From Acidobacteria bacterium AB60 (GTDB lineage Bacteria > Acidobacteriota > Terriglobia > Terriglobales > Acidobacteriaceae): a DNA stretch of 64,000 nt. A program made the position numbers and the translations under genes. Shown piece after piece: positions 48,620-56,986 of the stretch; the first letter of the stretch is position 1, and every line of letters starts with the position of its first letter. The DNA lies in contig VANK01000001.1 in the NCBI GenBank assembly GCA_008682415.1, positions 868,001 to 932,000 of the forward strand. Direction: 5' to 3'. A model generated the notes under the pieces. It saw only the letters and a list, made by a program, of their open reading frames with translations. It was not told where the DNA came from and ran no database searches.

Positions 48620-49081
48620 ATGACCAGGCGAATCCTCACACCCGCAGCAATCGCCCTTCTTGCCGCCACGGCAGCGGCCCGGCCACCTGCCGATGCAGCG
48701 CGCCGCGGCATCGACGCCGGCAATCAGGCCTGGATCGACGGCATCAAAGCCGGCGACATCCGGCCCATCCTCGCCACCTATGCGGAAGACGCCGTGGACT
48801 GCAGCGCCGCCGGCGAATGCACACAGGGCATTCAAGCCATCGAACGCGCCATGACCGCGCAGCTCGCCGCCCTGGGCCGCGCGCGCTCAGCCCGGGTCAC
48901 CACCTGGGGCTACTCCGAACACGGAAACTTCGCCTACGAGTGGGGCCAGGCCGAAGCCTCCTTGGAAAACGGGAAGACACTCGTCGAACCATACCTCACC
49001 GTCTGGCAACGTCAGCCCAACGGCACCTGGAAGATCTTCCGCAACCTGGTCATCCCCCGCAACAACCCGGCGCAAAAGTGA
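48620..49081 (+). CDS. Exported SnoaL/DUF4440-type NTF2-fold protein
   Basis: This 153-residue protein has a signal peptide (MTRRILTPAAIALLAATAAA) and an NTF2-like cone. The pattern GNQAWIDGIKAGDIRPILAT is followed by YAEDAVDCSAAGECTQG, and the last strands are VWQRQPNGTWKIFRNLV. This matches DUF4440/SnoaL-like ketosteroid-isomerase folds. Two cysteines in DCSAAGEC may form a disulphide in the periplasm. Enzymatic activity cannot be predicted, and many members only bind small ligands. It follows the GlxA-type regulator by 25 bp. Confidence 0.8.
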   Translation: MTRRILTPAAIALLAATAAARPPADAARRGIDAGNQAWIDGIKAGDIRPILATYAEDAVDCSAAGECTQGIQAIERAMTAQLAALGRARSARVTTWGYSEHGNFAYEWGQAEASLENGKTLVEPYLTVWQRQPNGTWKIFRNLVIPRNNPAQK

Positions 49082-49082
49082 T

Positions 49083-49124
49083 CCCTCTTCCCTCTTCCCT
49101 ATTCCCTGTTCCCTATTCCCTGTC
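49083..49124. repeat. Heptanucleotide tandem repeat, six units
   Basis: Six consecutive 7-bp units of the form CCCTNTT/C (49083-49124) begin 2 bp after one stop codon and end 5 bp before the stop of the convergent gene. The period of 7 is not compatible with coding. Related units occur at 41060 and 41190. Confidence 0.85.
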
Positions 49125-49128
49125 TTTT

Positions 49129-50340
49129 TCAAAACAGCGACAACTGTCCCGGCCGTTTCCGTCTCGAGGCCCGCGCATCGTCCATAACCGTGCGCCCGCC
49201 AAGCGATCGCGAGATCCGCCGCTCATGCGCCACCGCCGCCCCGAACTCCGCCAGCGGCTCGCGATGCTCCTCCACCGAACGCGTCAGCCGGTCCAGTCGC
49301 CGAAACCCCTCCGCCTTCTCCGTATACCCCAGCTTCGCCGCATCCAGCGCCCGCCGCAGCACTCCCAGCGACTCGTCATACGTCTTCAGCGGCACCGGAA
49401 ACGGATGTCCGTCCTTGCCTCCATGCGCAAACGAGAATCGTGCCGGGTCGGCGAACCGGCTCGGCGCCCCATGCACCACCTCGGCGATCAGCGCCAGCGA
49501 CTGCAGCGTTCGCGGTCCCAGCCCCTCCACCAGCAGCAGGCTCGCAAAATCGCGCAGCTCCTGCTCGTGCGCCACCGCCAGCACCGCTCCCAGACGCTTT
49601 AAGTCCACATCTTCCGCACGCACATCGTGGTGCGCCGGCATCACCAGCCTGCGCGCCTCGTCCAGCGACCGCTCCACCGGCTGACCCGCGATCTCCAAAA
49701 GCGACCGCTGTGCCGCCGACGCCCGCCCGTCCACCAGATTGAGAATCGTTCCCTGCGGCTCACCCACAATCGCAGTATGCGGGTCCGACACGAAATCCCG
49801 CACGCTCGCCGAGTGCCAGTGATACCGCCGCGCCAGGCTCGTCGCGTCATTCATTCCCTGCTGCACCACCGCCCACTCGCCCCCGCGGTGAATCACAAAC
49901 GCATGCAGGTAAAGCTGGAACCCGTCGGCGATCGCGTTGTTGTCCACCCGCGCCGTCAGCCGGCTGGTGCGCGCCAGCGCATCCCCGTCCAGACCCGTCT
50001 GCTCAGAGAACGCCCGCAGCTCCGCCGGCGTCTTTTTCGAGTGCCGCCCCCGTCCGCCGCACACCGTGAACCCCAGCTCCTCGAATCGCGGATTCAGTCC
50101 CCGCTTCAGCGCACCCATCACCGACGTCGTGATCCCCGACGAGTGCCAGTCCATCCCCATCACCGCCCCGTACGCCTGAAACCAGAACGGGTCGCTCAGC
50201 CGGGTCAGAAACTCCCCCGGCCCGTAGCTCTGCACCACGTGCTCTGCGATGGCCGTGCCCAGCAGCGTCATCCGTTCCGCCAGCCACGCAGGCACACGTC
50301 CCCCATGCAGAGGAAGATCGGCGGTACCGGTGCGCTTCAC
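49129..50340 (-). CDS. DUF763-family protein
   Basis: This 403-residue protein has the strongly conserved family start MKRTGTADLPLHGGRVPAWL. Further conserved stretches are GFTVCGGRGRHSKKTPAEL, QLYLHAFVIHRGGEWAVVQQG and LLLVEGLGPRTLQSLALIAE, the last of which looks like a helix-hairpin-helix DNA-binding segment. DUF763 occurs in many archaea and scattered bacteria and has no proven function. The HhH motif and histidine-rich core hint at a nucleic-acid-related role, which is inference. The ending QLSLF is an exposed tail that resembles a clamp-binding Q-x-x-L-F motif. Confidence 0.9.
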   Translation of the reverse strand: MKRTGTADLPLHGGRVPAWLAERMTLLGTAIAEHVVQSYGPGEFLTRLSDPFWFQAYGAVMGMDWHSSGITTSVMGALKRGLNPRFEELGFTVCGGRGRHSKKTPAELRAFSEQTGLDGDALARTSRLTARVDNNAIADGFQLYLHAFVIHRGGEWAVVQQGMNDATSLARRYHWHSASVRDFVSDPHTAIVGEPQGTILNLVDGRASAAQRSLLEIAGQPVERSLDEARRLVMPAHHDVRAEDVDLKRLGAVLAVAHEQELRDFASLLLVEGLGPRTLQSLALIAEVVHGAPSRFADPARFSFAHGGKDGHPFPVPLKTYDESLGVLRRALDAAKLGYTEKAEGFRRLDRLTRSVEEHREPLAEFGAAVAHERRISRSLGGRTVMDDARASRRKRPGQLSLF

Positions 50341-50812
50341 TCCTCTATCTTCGCCGAATCTCCGCCTCCTCGCCTAACGTGATCGCCGGCACAGAACCCC
50401 CATCCTCCCCACCCGCATACTCATCGAGACCACGGAAAGGAAGGTCGCGGTGAACTTGTGCCCGAAAATCGCTGACCCTCCGCCAGGGAACCTTGAAGCC
50501 CCCCTCCCCTATGTAGATTTCGCCATCTATTCGCTATACAAAAATTGCAACTAATTGATAATACAACTATTTAGAACTCAAGACGAGGCGAACAATAGGC
50601 GAAACAACCGATTTTAACGGCGCTGAAAGCAAAGGTTTTAGCAGACACCCACCCCCAAAAGAGCCCCTCGTCATCCAGCCCCACCCTTCATCTCCCCGCC
50701 GCAACCGTTCATCCGCCTCTTCCTGCCCTCCATCCGAAACCCCGCGCCCCCGCCCCCGCCCGCAGGCTAACTTCCCCTCCAGAGGCAACCTGCTTCCACC
50801 GAAAGGACGACG
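50341..50812. other. 472-bp promoter region of the envelope transport operon
   Basis: No credible gene is present. The middle (about 50515-50600) is a conspicuously AT-rich island in a GC-rich surround, containing TTGCAA at 50545 and several TAAT/TATA-like hexamers, and is the probable promoter region of the downstream operon. From about 50640 to 50800 the strand is pyrimidine/C-rich with almost no start codons, so the operon would have a long, weakly structured leader. Confidence 0.45.
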
Positions 50813-51538
50813 ATGCCCTCACCTCTTGTGCGTGTCGAACACGTCTCCCGCGTCTTCGCCATGGACCACAGTGGCGTCAAAGCCCTCGACGACGTCAGCC
50901 TGCGTGTCGGCGCCGGCGAGTTCCTCGCCATCTCCGGCCCCAGCGGCAGCGGTAAATCCACCCTGCTCAACCTCATCGGCTGTCTCGACCGCCCGTCCAC
51001 CGGACAGATCTGCATCGCCGGCACCGACCTCAGCACCCTCAGCGCCGCCCAGCTCACCCAGCTCCGCCGCGAGAAGATCGGCTTCGTCTTCCAGACCTTC
51101 AACCTCATCCCCGTCTTCACCGCCGCCGAAAACGTCGAGTATCCCCTCCTCGTCCAGCAGGTTCCCGCCCGCGAACGCGCCGCCCGCGCCGCCGCCGCTC
51201 TGGAGAGCGTCGGCCTCGGCAAGCGCGCCAACCAGCGTCCCGACCTGCTCAGCGGCGGCGAACGCCAGCGCGTCGCCGTCGCGCGCGCCATCGTCCACCG
51301 CCCTTCGCTGGTGCTCGCCGACGAGCCCACCGCCAACCTCGACACCCACAACGCCACCCAGTTAATCGACCTCATGCGCGACCTCAATCGCACCCTCGGC
51401 CTCACCTTTATCTTCTCCACCCACGACCAGCGCCTGCTGGAACACACGCCCCGCATCGTCCGCCTCACCGATGGACGCATCGCCTCAGACAACCAGGGAG
51501 AGAGCCATGACCAAGTTCTTGCTGCTTGCGTTTCGTAA
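50813..51538 (+). CDS. LolD/MacB-type ABC transporter ATP-binding protein
   Basis: This 241-residue ATPase has Walker A GPSGSGKSTLLNLIG, then FVFQTFNLIPVFTAAENVEYPL (quoted in part), signature LLSGGERQRVAVARAI and Walker B VLADEPTANLD. The FVFQxFNLIPxxTAxENVxxPL pattern is specific to the LolD/MacB/FtsE-like mechanotransmission group, which partners FtsX-fold permeases rather than channel permeases. It would drive lipoprotein or lipid extraction, or periplasmic conformational work. The stop overlaps the permease start by 32 bp, so the two are translationally coupled. AAAGGACGACG precedes the ATG as the ribosome binding site. Confidence 0.92.
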   Translation: MPSPLVRVEHVSRVFAMDHSGVKALDDVSLRVGAGEFLAISGPSGSGKSTLLNLIGCLDRPSTGQICIAGTDLSTLSAAQLTQLRREKIGFVFQTFNLIPVFTAAENVEYPLLVQQVPARERAARAAAALESVGLGKRANQRPDLLSGGERQRVAVARAIVHRPSLVLADEPTANLDTHNATQLIDLMRDLNRTLGLTFIFSTHDQRLLEHTPRIVRLTDGRIASDNQGESHDQVLAACVS

Positions 51539-52736
51539 CGTCTTCCGCAACCGCCGGCGCACCCTCATGACTCTGCTCATGGTCGGCGGCGGCGTCGCCG
51601 GGCTCCTGCTCGTCGGCGGATTCTTCGCCTTCATGTTCCGCGGCCTGCGCGAAAGCACCATCCGCAACGGCCTCGGCCACGTCCAGATCTTCACCGCCGA
51701 GCACTTCACCCGCGACGAGGTCCACGTCCTCGACACCGGCATCTCCGATTGGACCAAGGTGGAACAGCGCGTCCGCGCCGTCCCCCACGTGCGCGGCGTC
51801 GCCCCTCGCATCGAGTTCTACGGCATGCTCTCCAACGGCGTGAAGTCCTCGGTCTTCATGGGCAGCGCCGTGAATCCTTCCACAGAGCGCGACATGGGCT
51901 TCACGCCCAACGTCGTCTCCGGACGCGACATCAACGCCAGCAGCGATGGCGAAGTCGAGGCCCTGGTGGGAACCGGCGTGGCGCGCTCCATGAACGTCAA
52001 GGTGGGCGACGGCCTCACCATTCTTGCCGTAACTGCCGATGGCGCCCTCAACGGCATGGATGTGCAGATCGTCGGCATCGTCAATACCGGCTTCAAGGAT
52101 CTCGACGACCGCTACCTCCGCATCACCCTGCCCTCGGCGCAGCGCCTTCTGCAAAGCGACCGCGTCACCAACATGGTGGTCGGCCTCGACAAGACCGAAA
52201 ACACTGACCTCGTGGCGGCCGCGCTCGGGCCGCGCCTTCAGGGCCTCTCGCAGCCCATGGCCATGCGCAAGTGGATCGACCTGGCCGCCTACTACAAGCA
52301 GGTCCGCACCTTGTTCAGCGGCATCTTCCTCTTCCTCGGCATCATCGTCTTCTTCATGGTGCTCATGGCCAGCGTCAATACGCTGCTCATGGCCATGTTC
52401 GAGCGCACCCGCGAGATCGGAACCATGCTCGCCATGGGCACGCCGCGCGCCTGGATCGTCGCCCTCGTCATGCTCGAGGCAGCCCTGACCGGCCTGCTGG
52501 GAGCGGCGGTCGGCCTGGTCGGCGGCAACCTGCTCGGCTCGGCCCTCAACGCCTCCGGCCTGCACCTGCCCCCGCCGCCCGGCAGCAACGTCCCCATGCT
52601 CTTCAACGTTCTCCATGTGCCGGGCATCATGATCGGCTCAGCCGCCATGGTCATGGTCTCGCTCGCGCTCGCTTCCATCCTGCCCGCGATCCGCGCATCG
52701 CGGCTGCAAATCGCGGAGGCTCTCGCCCATGTCTAA
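51507..52736 (+). CDS. FtsX/LolE-type ABC permease
   Basis: The product is 409 residues from MTKFLLLAFRNVFRNRRRT. Topology is LolC/LolE/MacB-like: one N-terminal helix (LLMVGGGVAGLLLVGGFFAF), a MacB-PCD periplasmic domain of about 220 residues, then three C-terminal helices. The coupling segment MFERTREIGTMLAMGTPR is conserved in this family. It is a single permease, so it would work as a homodimer in which the same protein takes both LolC and LolE roles. Its stop overlaps the start of the LolA-fold gene by 8 bp. Confidence 0.92.
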   Translation: MTKFLLLAFRNVFRNRRRTLMTLLMVGGGVAGLLLVGGFFAFMFRGLRESTIRNGLGHVQIFTAEHFTRDEVHVLDTGISDWTKVEQRVRAVPHVRGVAPRIEFYGMLSNGVKSSVFMGSAVNPSTERDMGFTPNVVSGRDINASSDGEVEALVGTGVARSMNVKVGDGLTILAVTADGALNGMDVQIVGIVNTGFKDLDDRYLRITLPSAQRLLQSDRVTNMVVGLDKTENTDLVAAALGPRLQGLSQPMAMRKWIDLAAYYKQVRTLFSGIFLFLGIIVFFMVLMASVNTLLMAMFERTREIGTMLAMGTPRAWIVALVMLEAALTGLLGAAVGLVGGNLLGSALNASGLHLPPPPGSNVPMLFNVLHVPGIMIGSAAMVMVSLALASILPAIRASRLQIAEALAHV

Positions 52737-53511
52737 CATCAACTGCATCCTGCGCAGTCTCCTGCTCTTCATGCTGATCGCGTTCGTCCTTACGTGCGCG
52801 GTCGTGCTCCGCGCCGAGCCGGCCGCCACCGGCACTGCCCCGGTCCCCAACGCCGCCGACCTGTTGAAGCGCTCCGACGGGTATCGCAACGGCTGGCCCT
52901 CCTTCGTCACCCACGTCAAGATCACCAACTTCGAGTCGGGCAAGCCCGACGAGGAGAAGCTCTACGAGGTCTCGCAGAAGGGCACCGACAAGACCTACGT
53001 GGAGTTCATGAGCCCGCGCGAGAAGGGGCGCCACCTGCTCATGCTGGGCGACGAGATGTGGGTCTACCTTCCTGACACCAGCCGCCCCGTGCGGATCACG
53101 CCCCTGGAGCGCCTCAGTGGCGACGCCTCCAACGGAGACGTGGCCCGCACCAACTACGCCACCGATTACACACCCGCCTACGTCCGCAGCGAGAAAGTGG
53201 GCGCCGAAGACTGCCACGTGCTGGAACTGACCGCCAATCGCAAAGGCGCCACCTACCAGCGCATCCTCTACTGGGTGCGCGCGTCGGATGCGCGTCCCGT
53301 AAAGGCCGAGTTCTATCTCACCTCGGGCAAGCACATCAAGTCCGCCAGCTTCGACGAGTACCGCGAGTCTGATGGCAAGCTGCTGCTGCACAAACTCACC
53401 CTCTACGACGAGATCCGCCACAACTCGCATAGCGTGCTCGAGTACTCGGGATCGGCGCCGCGCAGCCTGCCCGACAAGCTCTTCTACCAGGGCCGTTCCG
53501 ACCGCTTCTGA
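52729..53511 (+). CDS. LolA-fold periplasmic protein (outer membrane lipoprotein-sorting family)
   Basis: This 260-residue protein has a signal peptide (LLLFMLIAFVLTCAVVL) and the fold of PF17131-type sorting proteins. Conserved runs are YVEFMSPREKGRHLLMLGDE, MWVYLPDTSRPVRI and the late YWVRASDARPVKAEFYLTSG. LolA-fold proteins hold acyl chains in a half-open beta barrel and ferry lipoproteins or lipids across the periplasm. There is no lipobox, so it should be soluble. Encoded between its permease and an outer-membrane barrel candidate, it is the natural periplasmic shuttle of this system. It is more distantly related to general LolA. Confidence 0.88.
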   Translation: MSNINCILRSLLLFMLIAFVLTCAVVLRAEPAATGTAPVPNAADLLKRSDGYRNGWPSFVTHVKITNFESGKPDEEKLYEVSQKGTDKTYVEFMSPREKGRHLLMLGDEMWVYLPDTSRPVRITPLERLSGDASNGDVARTNYATDYTPAYVRSEKVGAEDCHVLELTANRKGATYQRILYWVRASDARPVKAEFYLTSGKHIKSASFDEYRESDGKLLLHKLTLYDEIRHNSHSVLEYSGSAPRSLPDKLFYQGRSDRF

Positions 53512-53522
53512 GAGGCATCGCC

Positions 53523-54605
53523 ATGAAACCCTCCGTCTCCATCCCGCTCCTCCTGCTGCCTTGCGCACTGGCGATAGGGGCGGCGGCGCAGACCAGCTCC
53601 GTACCCGAGAGTCGCACGCAAACACGCTACTCCATCGGCGTGATCGATGACGCCACGTTCTACGCCGGTCTCCCCGCCCGCGCCCCCGCCACCCTGAATC
53701 GCCTGCTGTTGGAACCCTCGCTGGGTCTCAAGCTCGACAACCGCCTTACCCTCTCCACCAGCCTGATCGAGGTCTCCACCACCCGCGATCACACCGCCTC
53801 GCAGGTCCTGGTACGCGAGGGTTATGCCGGTCTCTCCGCCGGCGACTTCGACCTCACCGCCGGGCGCAAGATGGTGCGCTGGGGAACCGGCTACGCCTTC
53901 ACCGCGGCGGGCGTGCTCGACCCGCCGCGCATTCCCACTGACCCCTCCGACCGCCTCAATCTCAATGAAGGCCGCGATATGGTGAAGGTGGACTGGATCC
54001 ATGGACCGCACGCGCTCTCGGCCGCATGGTCCACCGCAGCCCTGGCGCGCAGCGGAACGCATATGCGCGACACCGCGGCATTCCGGTATAACGTACTGGT
54101 ACACGGATTCGACACGGCTTTGATTGCAGGCAACGATCGCGGCGGCGACTCGTTCGGAGCGCTGACCTTCACCCGCGTGATGGGACAGGCGTGGGAGATC
54201 CACGGCGAAGCGGCGTGGCGCGAACAGGCCGCAGTTCTGCTGGGAGCGAAATACACCATGGCCAGCGGCGTCACCTTCATCGGCGAGTTCTTCACGCCGC
54301 CCAACACGCCCTACTTCAGCAGCGGAGTCCCGCTCTCCGCAGGGCGGCAGCACTACGCATTCGTCAACGCCGGCAAGACGCGGCTGCGCGAGCTTCCCGG
54401 CTGGAAGGAGTGGGACGTCTCCGCAGGCATGGTAGCCAACCTCGATGACCACAGCACCACCGGAGTTGCCGACGTGAACCGCTGGTTCGGCAAGCATGTC
54501 TCGGCATACCTGCACCTCGAGGTCCCAAACGGAAGCAGGAACTCGCAGTACGGGGCCGCACCTTACACCGCGGCAACCTCTCTCGGACTACGGTTCCAGC
54601 TATGA
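53523..54605 (+). CDS. Predicted outer-membrane beta-barrel protein
   Basis: This 360-residue protein has a cleavable signal peptide (LLLLPCALAIGAAAQ). The rest is an alternating amphipathic pattern consistent with a beta barrel of perhaps 14-16 strands: LEPSLGLKLDNRLTLSTSLI, DFDLTAGRKMVRWGTGYAFT, and a C-terminus ending in TSLGLRFQL with the terminal aromatic-x-hydrophobic signature for BAM recognition. I do not recognise a named family. It follows the LolA-fold gene by 11 bp and overlaps the histidine kinase gene by 4 bp, so it is likely part of the same transport path. Confidence 0.75.
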   Translation: MKPSVSIPLLLLPCALAIGAAAQTSSVPESRTQTRYSIGVIDDATFYAGLPARAPATLNRLLLEPSLGLKLDNRLTLSTSLIEVSTTRDHTASQVLVREGYAGLSAGDFDLTAGRKMVRWGTGYAFTAAGVLDPPRIPTDPSDRLNLNEGRDMVKVDWIHGPHALSAAWSTAALARSGTHMRDTAAFRYNVLVHGFDTALIAGNDRGGDSFGALTFTRVMGQAWEIHGEAAWREQAAVLLGAKYTMASGVTFIGEFFTPPNTPYFSSGVPLSAGRQHYAFVNAGKTRLRELPGWKEWDVSAGMVANLDDHSTTGVADVNRWFGKHVSAYLHLEVPNGSRNSQYGAAPYTAATSLGLRFQL

Positions 54606-55714
54606 ACGACGCCGCGGTCAAACCCGGATTCAGCTCCACGGAGGCAGCAGAAAACAGCCTCTTTCGGCAGGTCATCTTCAGATCTCTGCTGGTGCTGCCT
54701 GGCGTTGCCGCGCTGATCGTGATCCTCTTCCTGGTGATGGGGCACGCCCGCATCTCCGAGACCGGCTCGCGGTTCATCGGAGCGCTCGTCTATACGCTGC
54801 TCATCGGAACACCGTCCTCGCTCGTGCTGACCTGGATGAGCTTCCGCCTCCCGCAGGGCCGTTCCGTGGTGGTGCTGCAGTCTGTCGTGCTCCTCACCAT
54901 GGCGACGCTGGGGTCGCTTGCCGCAGCGCTCGTCTGCCGGGGTATCGGACTGGTGCCGCCCGGGGGCTACTGGCACGAGTTTCGCGGCTCTTATCCCTTC
55001 GCCATTGTGATCACCATGGTGACGGGACTGACCACCATCATGTACCAGAACCTGCGGTACCAGCTGCACGCCGCCACGCTCGAGCTGCGCTCCCGGCAGG
55101 TGGAACAGGAGCGCGCCTACAAGCTGCTGGCCGAGACCCGTCTCTCCTCCCTTGAGTCGCGCCTGCATCCGCACTTCCTCTTCAACACCCTCAACTCGAT
55201 TGCAGCCCTGATTCCGCGCGACCCGCAGCGCGCCGAAGACACGGTGGGCAAGCTCGCTTCCCTGCTTCGCTTCTCTCTGGCCAGCAGTTCCGCCGGGCTG
55301 GTGCCGCTGGCGCAGGAGTTGAAGTTCGTGCGCGACTACCTGGAGATCGAGTCGACGCGTTTCGGGACAAGGCTGCACTATGAGATCGACGTACCGCCCG
55401 CGCTGCTGGAGGTGAAGACTCCGCCCATGGCCGTGCAAACGCTGGTGGAGAATACCGTCAAGCACGTGGTGTCACAGCGGCCGCAGGGCGCGCGGCTGCG
55501 CATTACAGGGTGGCTCGACGCCGGCATGGCGCGGCTGGAAGTGAGCGACGATGGCCCCGGCTTCTCCCTCGACGCGATCAGCCCCGATCACGGCCTCGGC
55601 AATCTTATCTCCCGCATGGAGCTGCTGTTTGCGGAACGCGGCAAGCTGCTCGTAACCCGAAGAGATGAGCTGACGGTGGTCGGACTCGAGTTCCCCCGCG
55701 GAGGCTTGAGATGA
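54602..55714 (+). CDS. LytS-type sensor histidine kinase
   Basis: This 370-residue protein has four hydrophobic N-terminal segments (about residues 22-45, 58-78, 90-112, 138-158). A short linker leads to the His-kinase domain of the LytS/YehU group: the phosphorylatable histidine is in SRLHPHFLFNTLNSIAAL at about residue 188. The ATP-binding domain follows, with N-box VENTVKHVV, DDGPGFSLDA and GLGNLISRMELLF. No periplasmic sensing domain is evident, so it may sense within the membrane. Its start overlaps the barrel gene stop (ATGA), and its stop overlaps the response regulator start (ATGA). Confidence 0.93.
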   Translation: MNDAAVKPGFSSTEAAENSLFRQVIFRSLLVLPGVAALIVILFLVMGHARISETGSRFIGALVYTLLIGTPSSLVLTWMSFRLPQGRSVVVLQSVVLLTMATLGSLAAALVCRGIGLVPPGGYWHEFRGSYPFAIVITMVTGLTTIMYQNLRYQLHAATLELRSRQVEQERAYKLLAETRLSSLESRLHPHFLFNTLNSIAALIPRDPQRAEDTVGKLASLLRFSLASSSAGLVPLAQELKFVRDYLEIESTRFGTRLHYEIDVPPALLEVKTPPMAVQTLVENTVKHVVSQRPQGARLRITGWLDAGMARLEVSDDGPGFSLDAISPDHGLGNLISRMELLFAERGKLLVTRRDELTVVGLEFPRGGLR

Positions 55715-56517
55715 ACGACGCTCCGCTGCGCGCCTTCCTGGTGGATGACGAACCGCTTGCCATCGATCGGCTCTCACGGCTGCTCGCGAAGCATACGGAG
55801 ATCAGTATCGTGGGCAGCTCGACCGACCCGGAACAGGCTCTGCAGGAACTCACAGCGAAGGGCGCGGACTTCGTTGACGTGCTCTTCCTCGACATCCAGA
55901 TGCCGGGGATGAACGGCTTTGAACTTCTCTCGCATCTCGCCGAACAGCCCTTCGTGATCTTCACAACGGCATTCGATCAGTACGCGTTGCGTGCCTTCGA
56001 GGTGAACTCGATCGACTACCTGCTGAAACCCGTGGAAGCGGAACAGCTGGAACGCGCGCTCCACAAGCTCGACCGGAGGCGCTCGGGAACCCGGCCCGAG
56101 TGGCAGCAACGGCCGGAGCTCTCCACACTGCTGCAGGAACTGGCGGCGAACCTGCGCGGCGAACGCCAGGAGTACCCGCGCCGCATCGCCACCCGCGTGG
56201 GGGAGCGCATCACCTTTCTTGACCTCGAGAACGTGACCCACGTGATGGCCAGCGACAAGCTCACCTACGCCGTGGTGAACGGAAAGCAGCATTGCGTCGA
56301 CCAGACCATCTCCGACCTCGAAGGCCGCCTGGATCCCGCCCGCTTCCTGCGCATCCACCGCGCCATACTGGTGAACGTGGACTGGATCCAGGAACTCAAC
56401 TCGTGGTTCGGCGGCAAGGTGGTGGTCACGCTCAAAGACGCGCAGCACACGCAGCTGACGGTGGCCCGGGACCGGGTGCGGGCGCTCAAGTCGCGGATGG
56501 GAATCCAGAGCGCCTGA
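55711..56517 (+). CDS. LytTR-family response regulator
   Basis: This 268-residue protein has a receiver domain (residues 1-125) with acidic residues in AFLVDDEPLAIDRLSR, the phospho-acceptor in VLFLDIQMPGMNGFEL and the switch lysine in YLLKPVEAEQ. A LytTR DNA-binding domain (about 160-265) follows, including RIATRVGERITFLDLENVTH and FLRIHRAILVNVDWIQEL. It is the cognate partner of the LytS-type kinase encoded by the overlapping upstream gene. Its targets probably include the transport operon in which it lies, possibly through imperfect direct repeats upstream of 50813. The stop is 10 bp from the stop of the convergent SHOCT-like gene. Confidence 0.94.
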   Translation: MNDAPLRAFLVDDEPLAIDRLSRLLAKHTEISIVGSSTDPEQALQELTAKGADFVDVLFLDIQMPGMNGFELLSHLAEQPFVIFTTAFDQYALRAFEVNSIDYLLKPVEAEQLERALHKLDRRRSGTRPEWQQRPELSTLLQELAANLRGERQEYPRRIATRVGERITFLDLENVTHVMASDKLTYAVVNGKQHCVDQTISDLEGRLDPARFLRIHRAILVNVDWIQELNSWFGGKVVVTLKDAQHTQLTVARDRVRALKSRMGIQSA

Positions 56518-56527
56518 CCGCTCCCGC

Positions 56528-56986
56528 CTACTCGCAGAAGACCTTTACCTTGGTCATGTTGCCGTCCCTGCCGTCCACATCCACCGTCACATCTTCCAGA
56601 TGGTCGATGAGCTCTTCCAGGTTCTCCGGCTTGATCTGCGAGAGCGTGATGGGAATGCCCTTCCGGTTGAAGGCTTCGTCGAGCTGATTGTGGGCCTGGG
56701 CGGGGATGAGGCTGGCAAGGCGCACGCCGGCCCGCAGCAGCTGCATGGGCACGCGCACATTCACCGTGGTCTGCCCCTTCACGCCGGTCATGCTCTCGTC
56801 GGCTTCCACCAGGACGCGCAGGTACTTGGCACGCGTGCGCACGGGCGCGCCGTTGGACGTGGTGCCGGTGAACTCCGGCACCGCGGTGGGCGCCGGATCG
56901 AGCGCGGCCAGCAGCCGCTCGGCTTCATCGGCTGTGATCTTTCCCCCAGCCAGCATCTCCAGAATTTGTCGGCGATTCTCGTTCAT
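56528..56986 (-). CDS. SHOCT-like domain protein, 152 residues
   Basis: The product is 152 residues from MNENRRQILEMLAGGKIT, whose opening helix continues ADEAERLLAAL. This is the N-terminal YvlB/LiaX-like or SHOCT-like module. The rest (residues 45-152) is an alpha/beta domain with YLRVLVEADESMTGVKGQTT and VNVRVPMQLLRAGVRLASL, then ELIDHLEDVTVDVDGRDG. In Firmicutes, proteins with this start belong to envelope-stress systems. Its start overlaps the stop of the preceding small gene (ATGA). It is the last gene of the DUF2089 operon. Confidence 0.8.
   Translation of the reverse strand: MNENRRQILEMLAGGKITADEAERLLAALDPAPTAVPEFTGTTSNGAPVRTRAKYLRVLVEADESMTGVKGQTTVNVRVPMQLLRAGVRLASLIPAQAHNQLDEAFNRKGIPITLSQIKPENLEELIDHLEDVTVDVDGRDGNMTKVKVFCE

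Noticed and set aside
49083..49124. CRISPR-like array
   Set aside because: The units are 7 bp, degenerate and directly tandem with no spacers.
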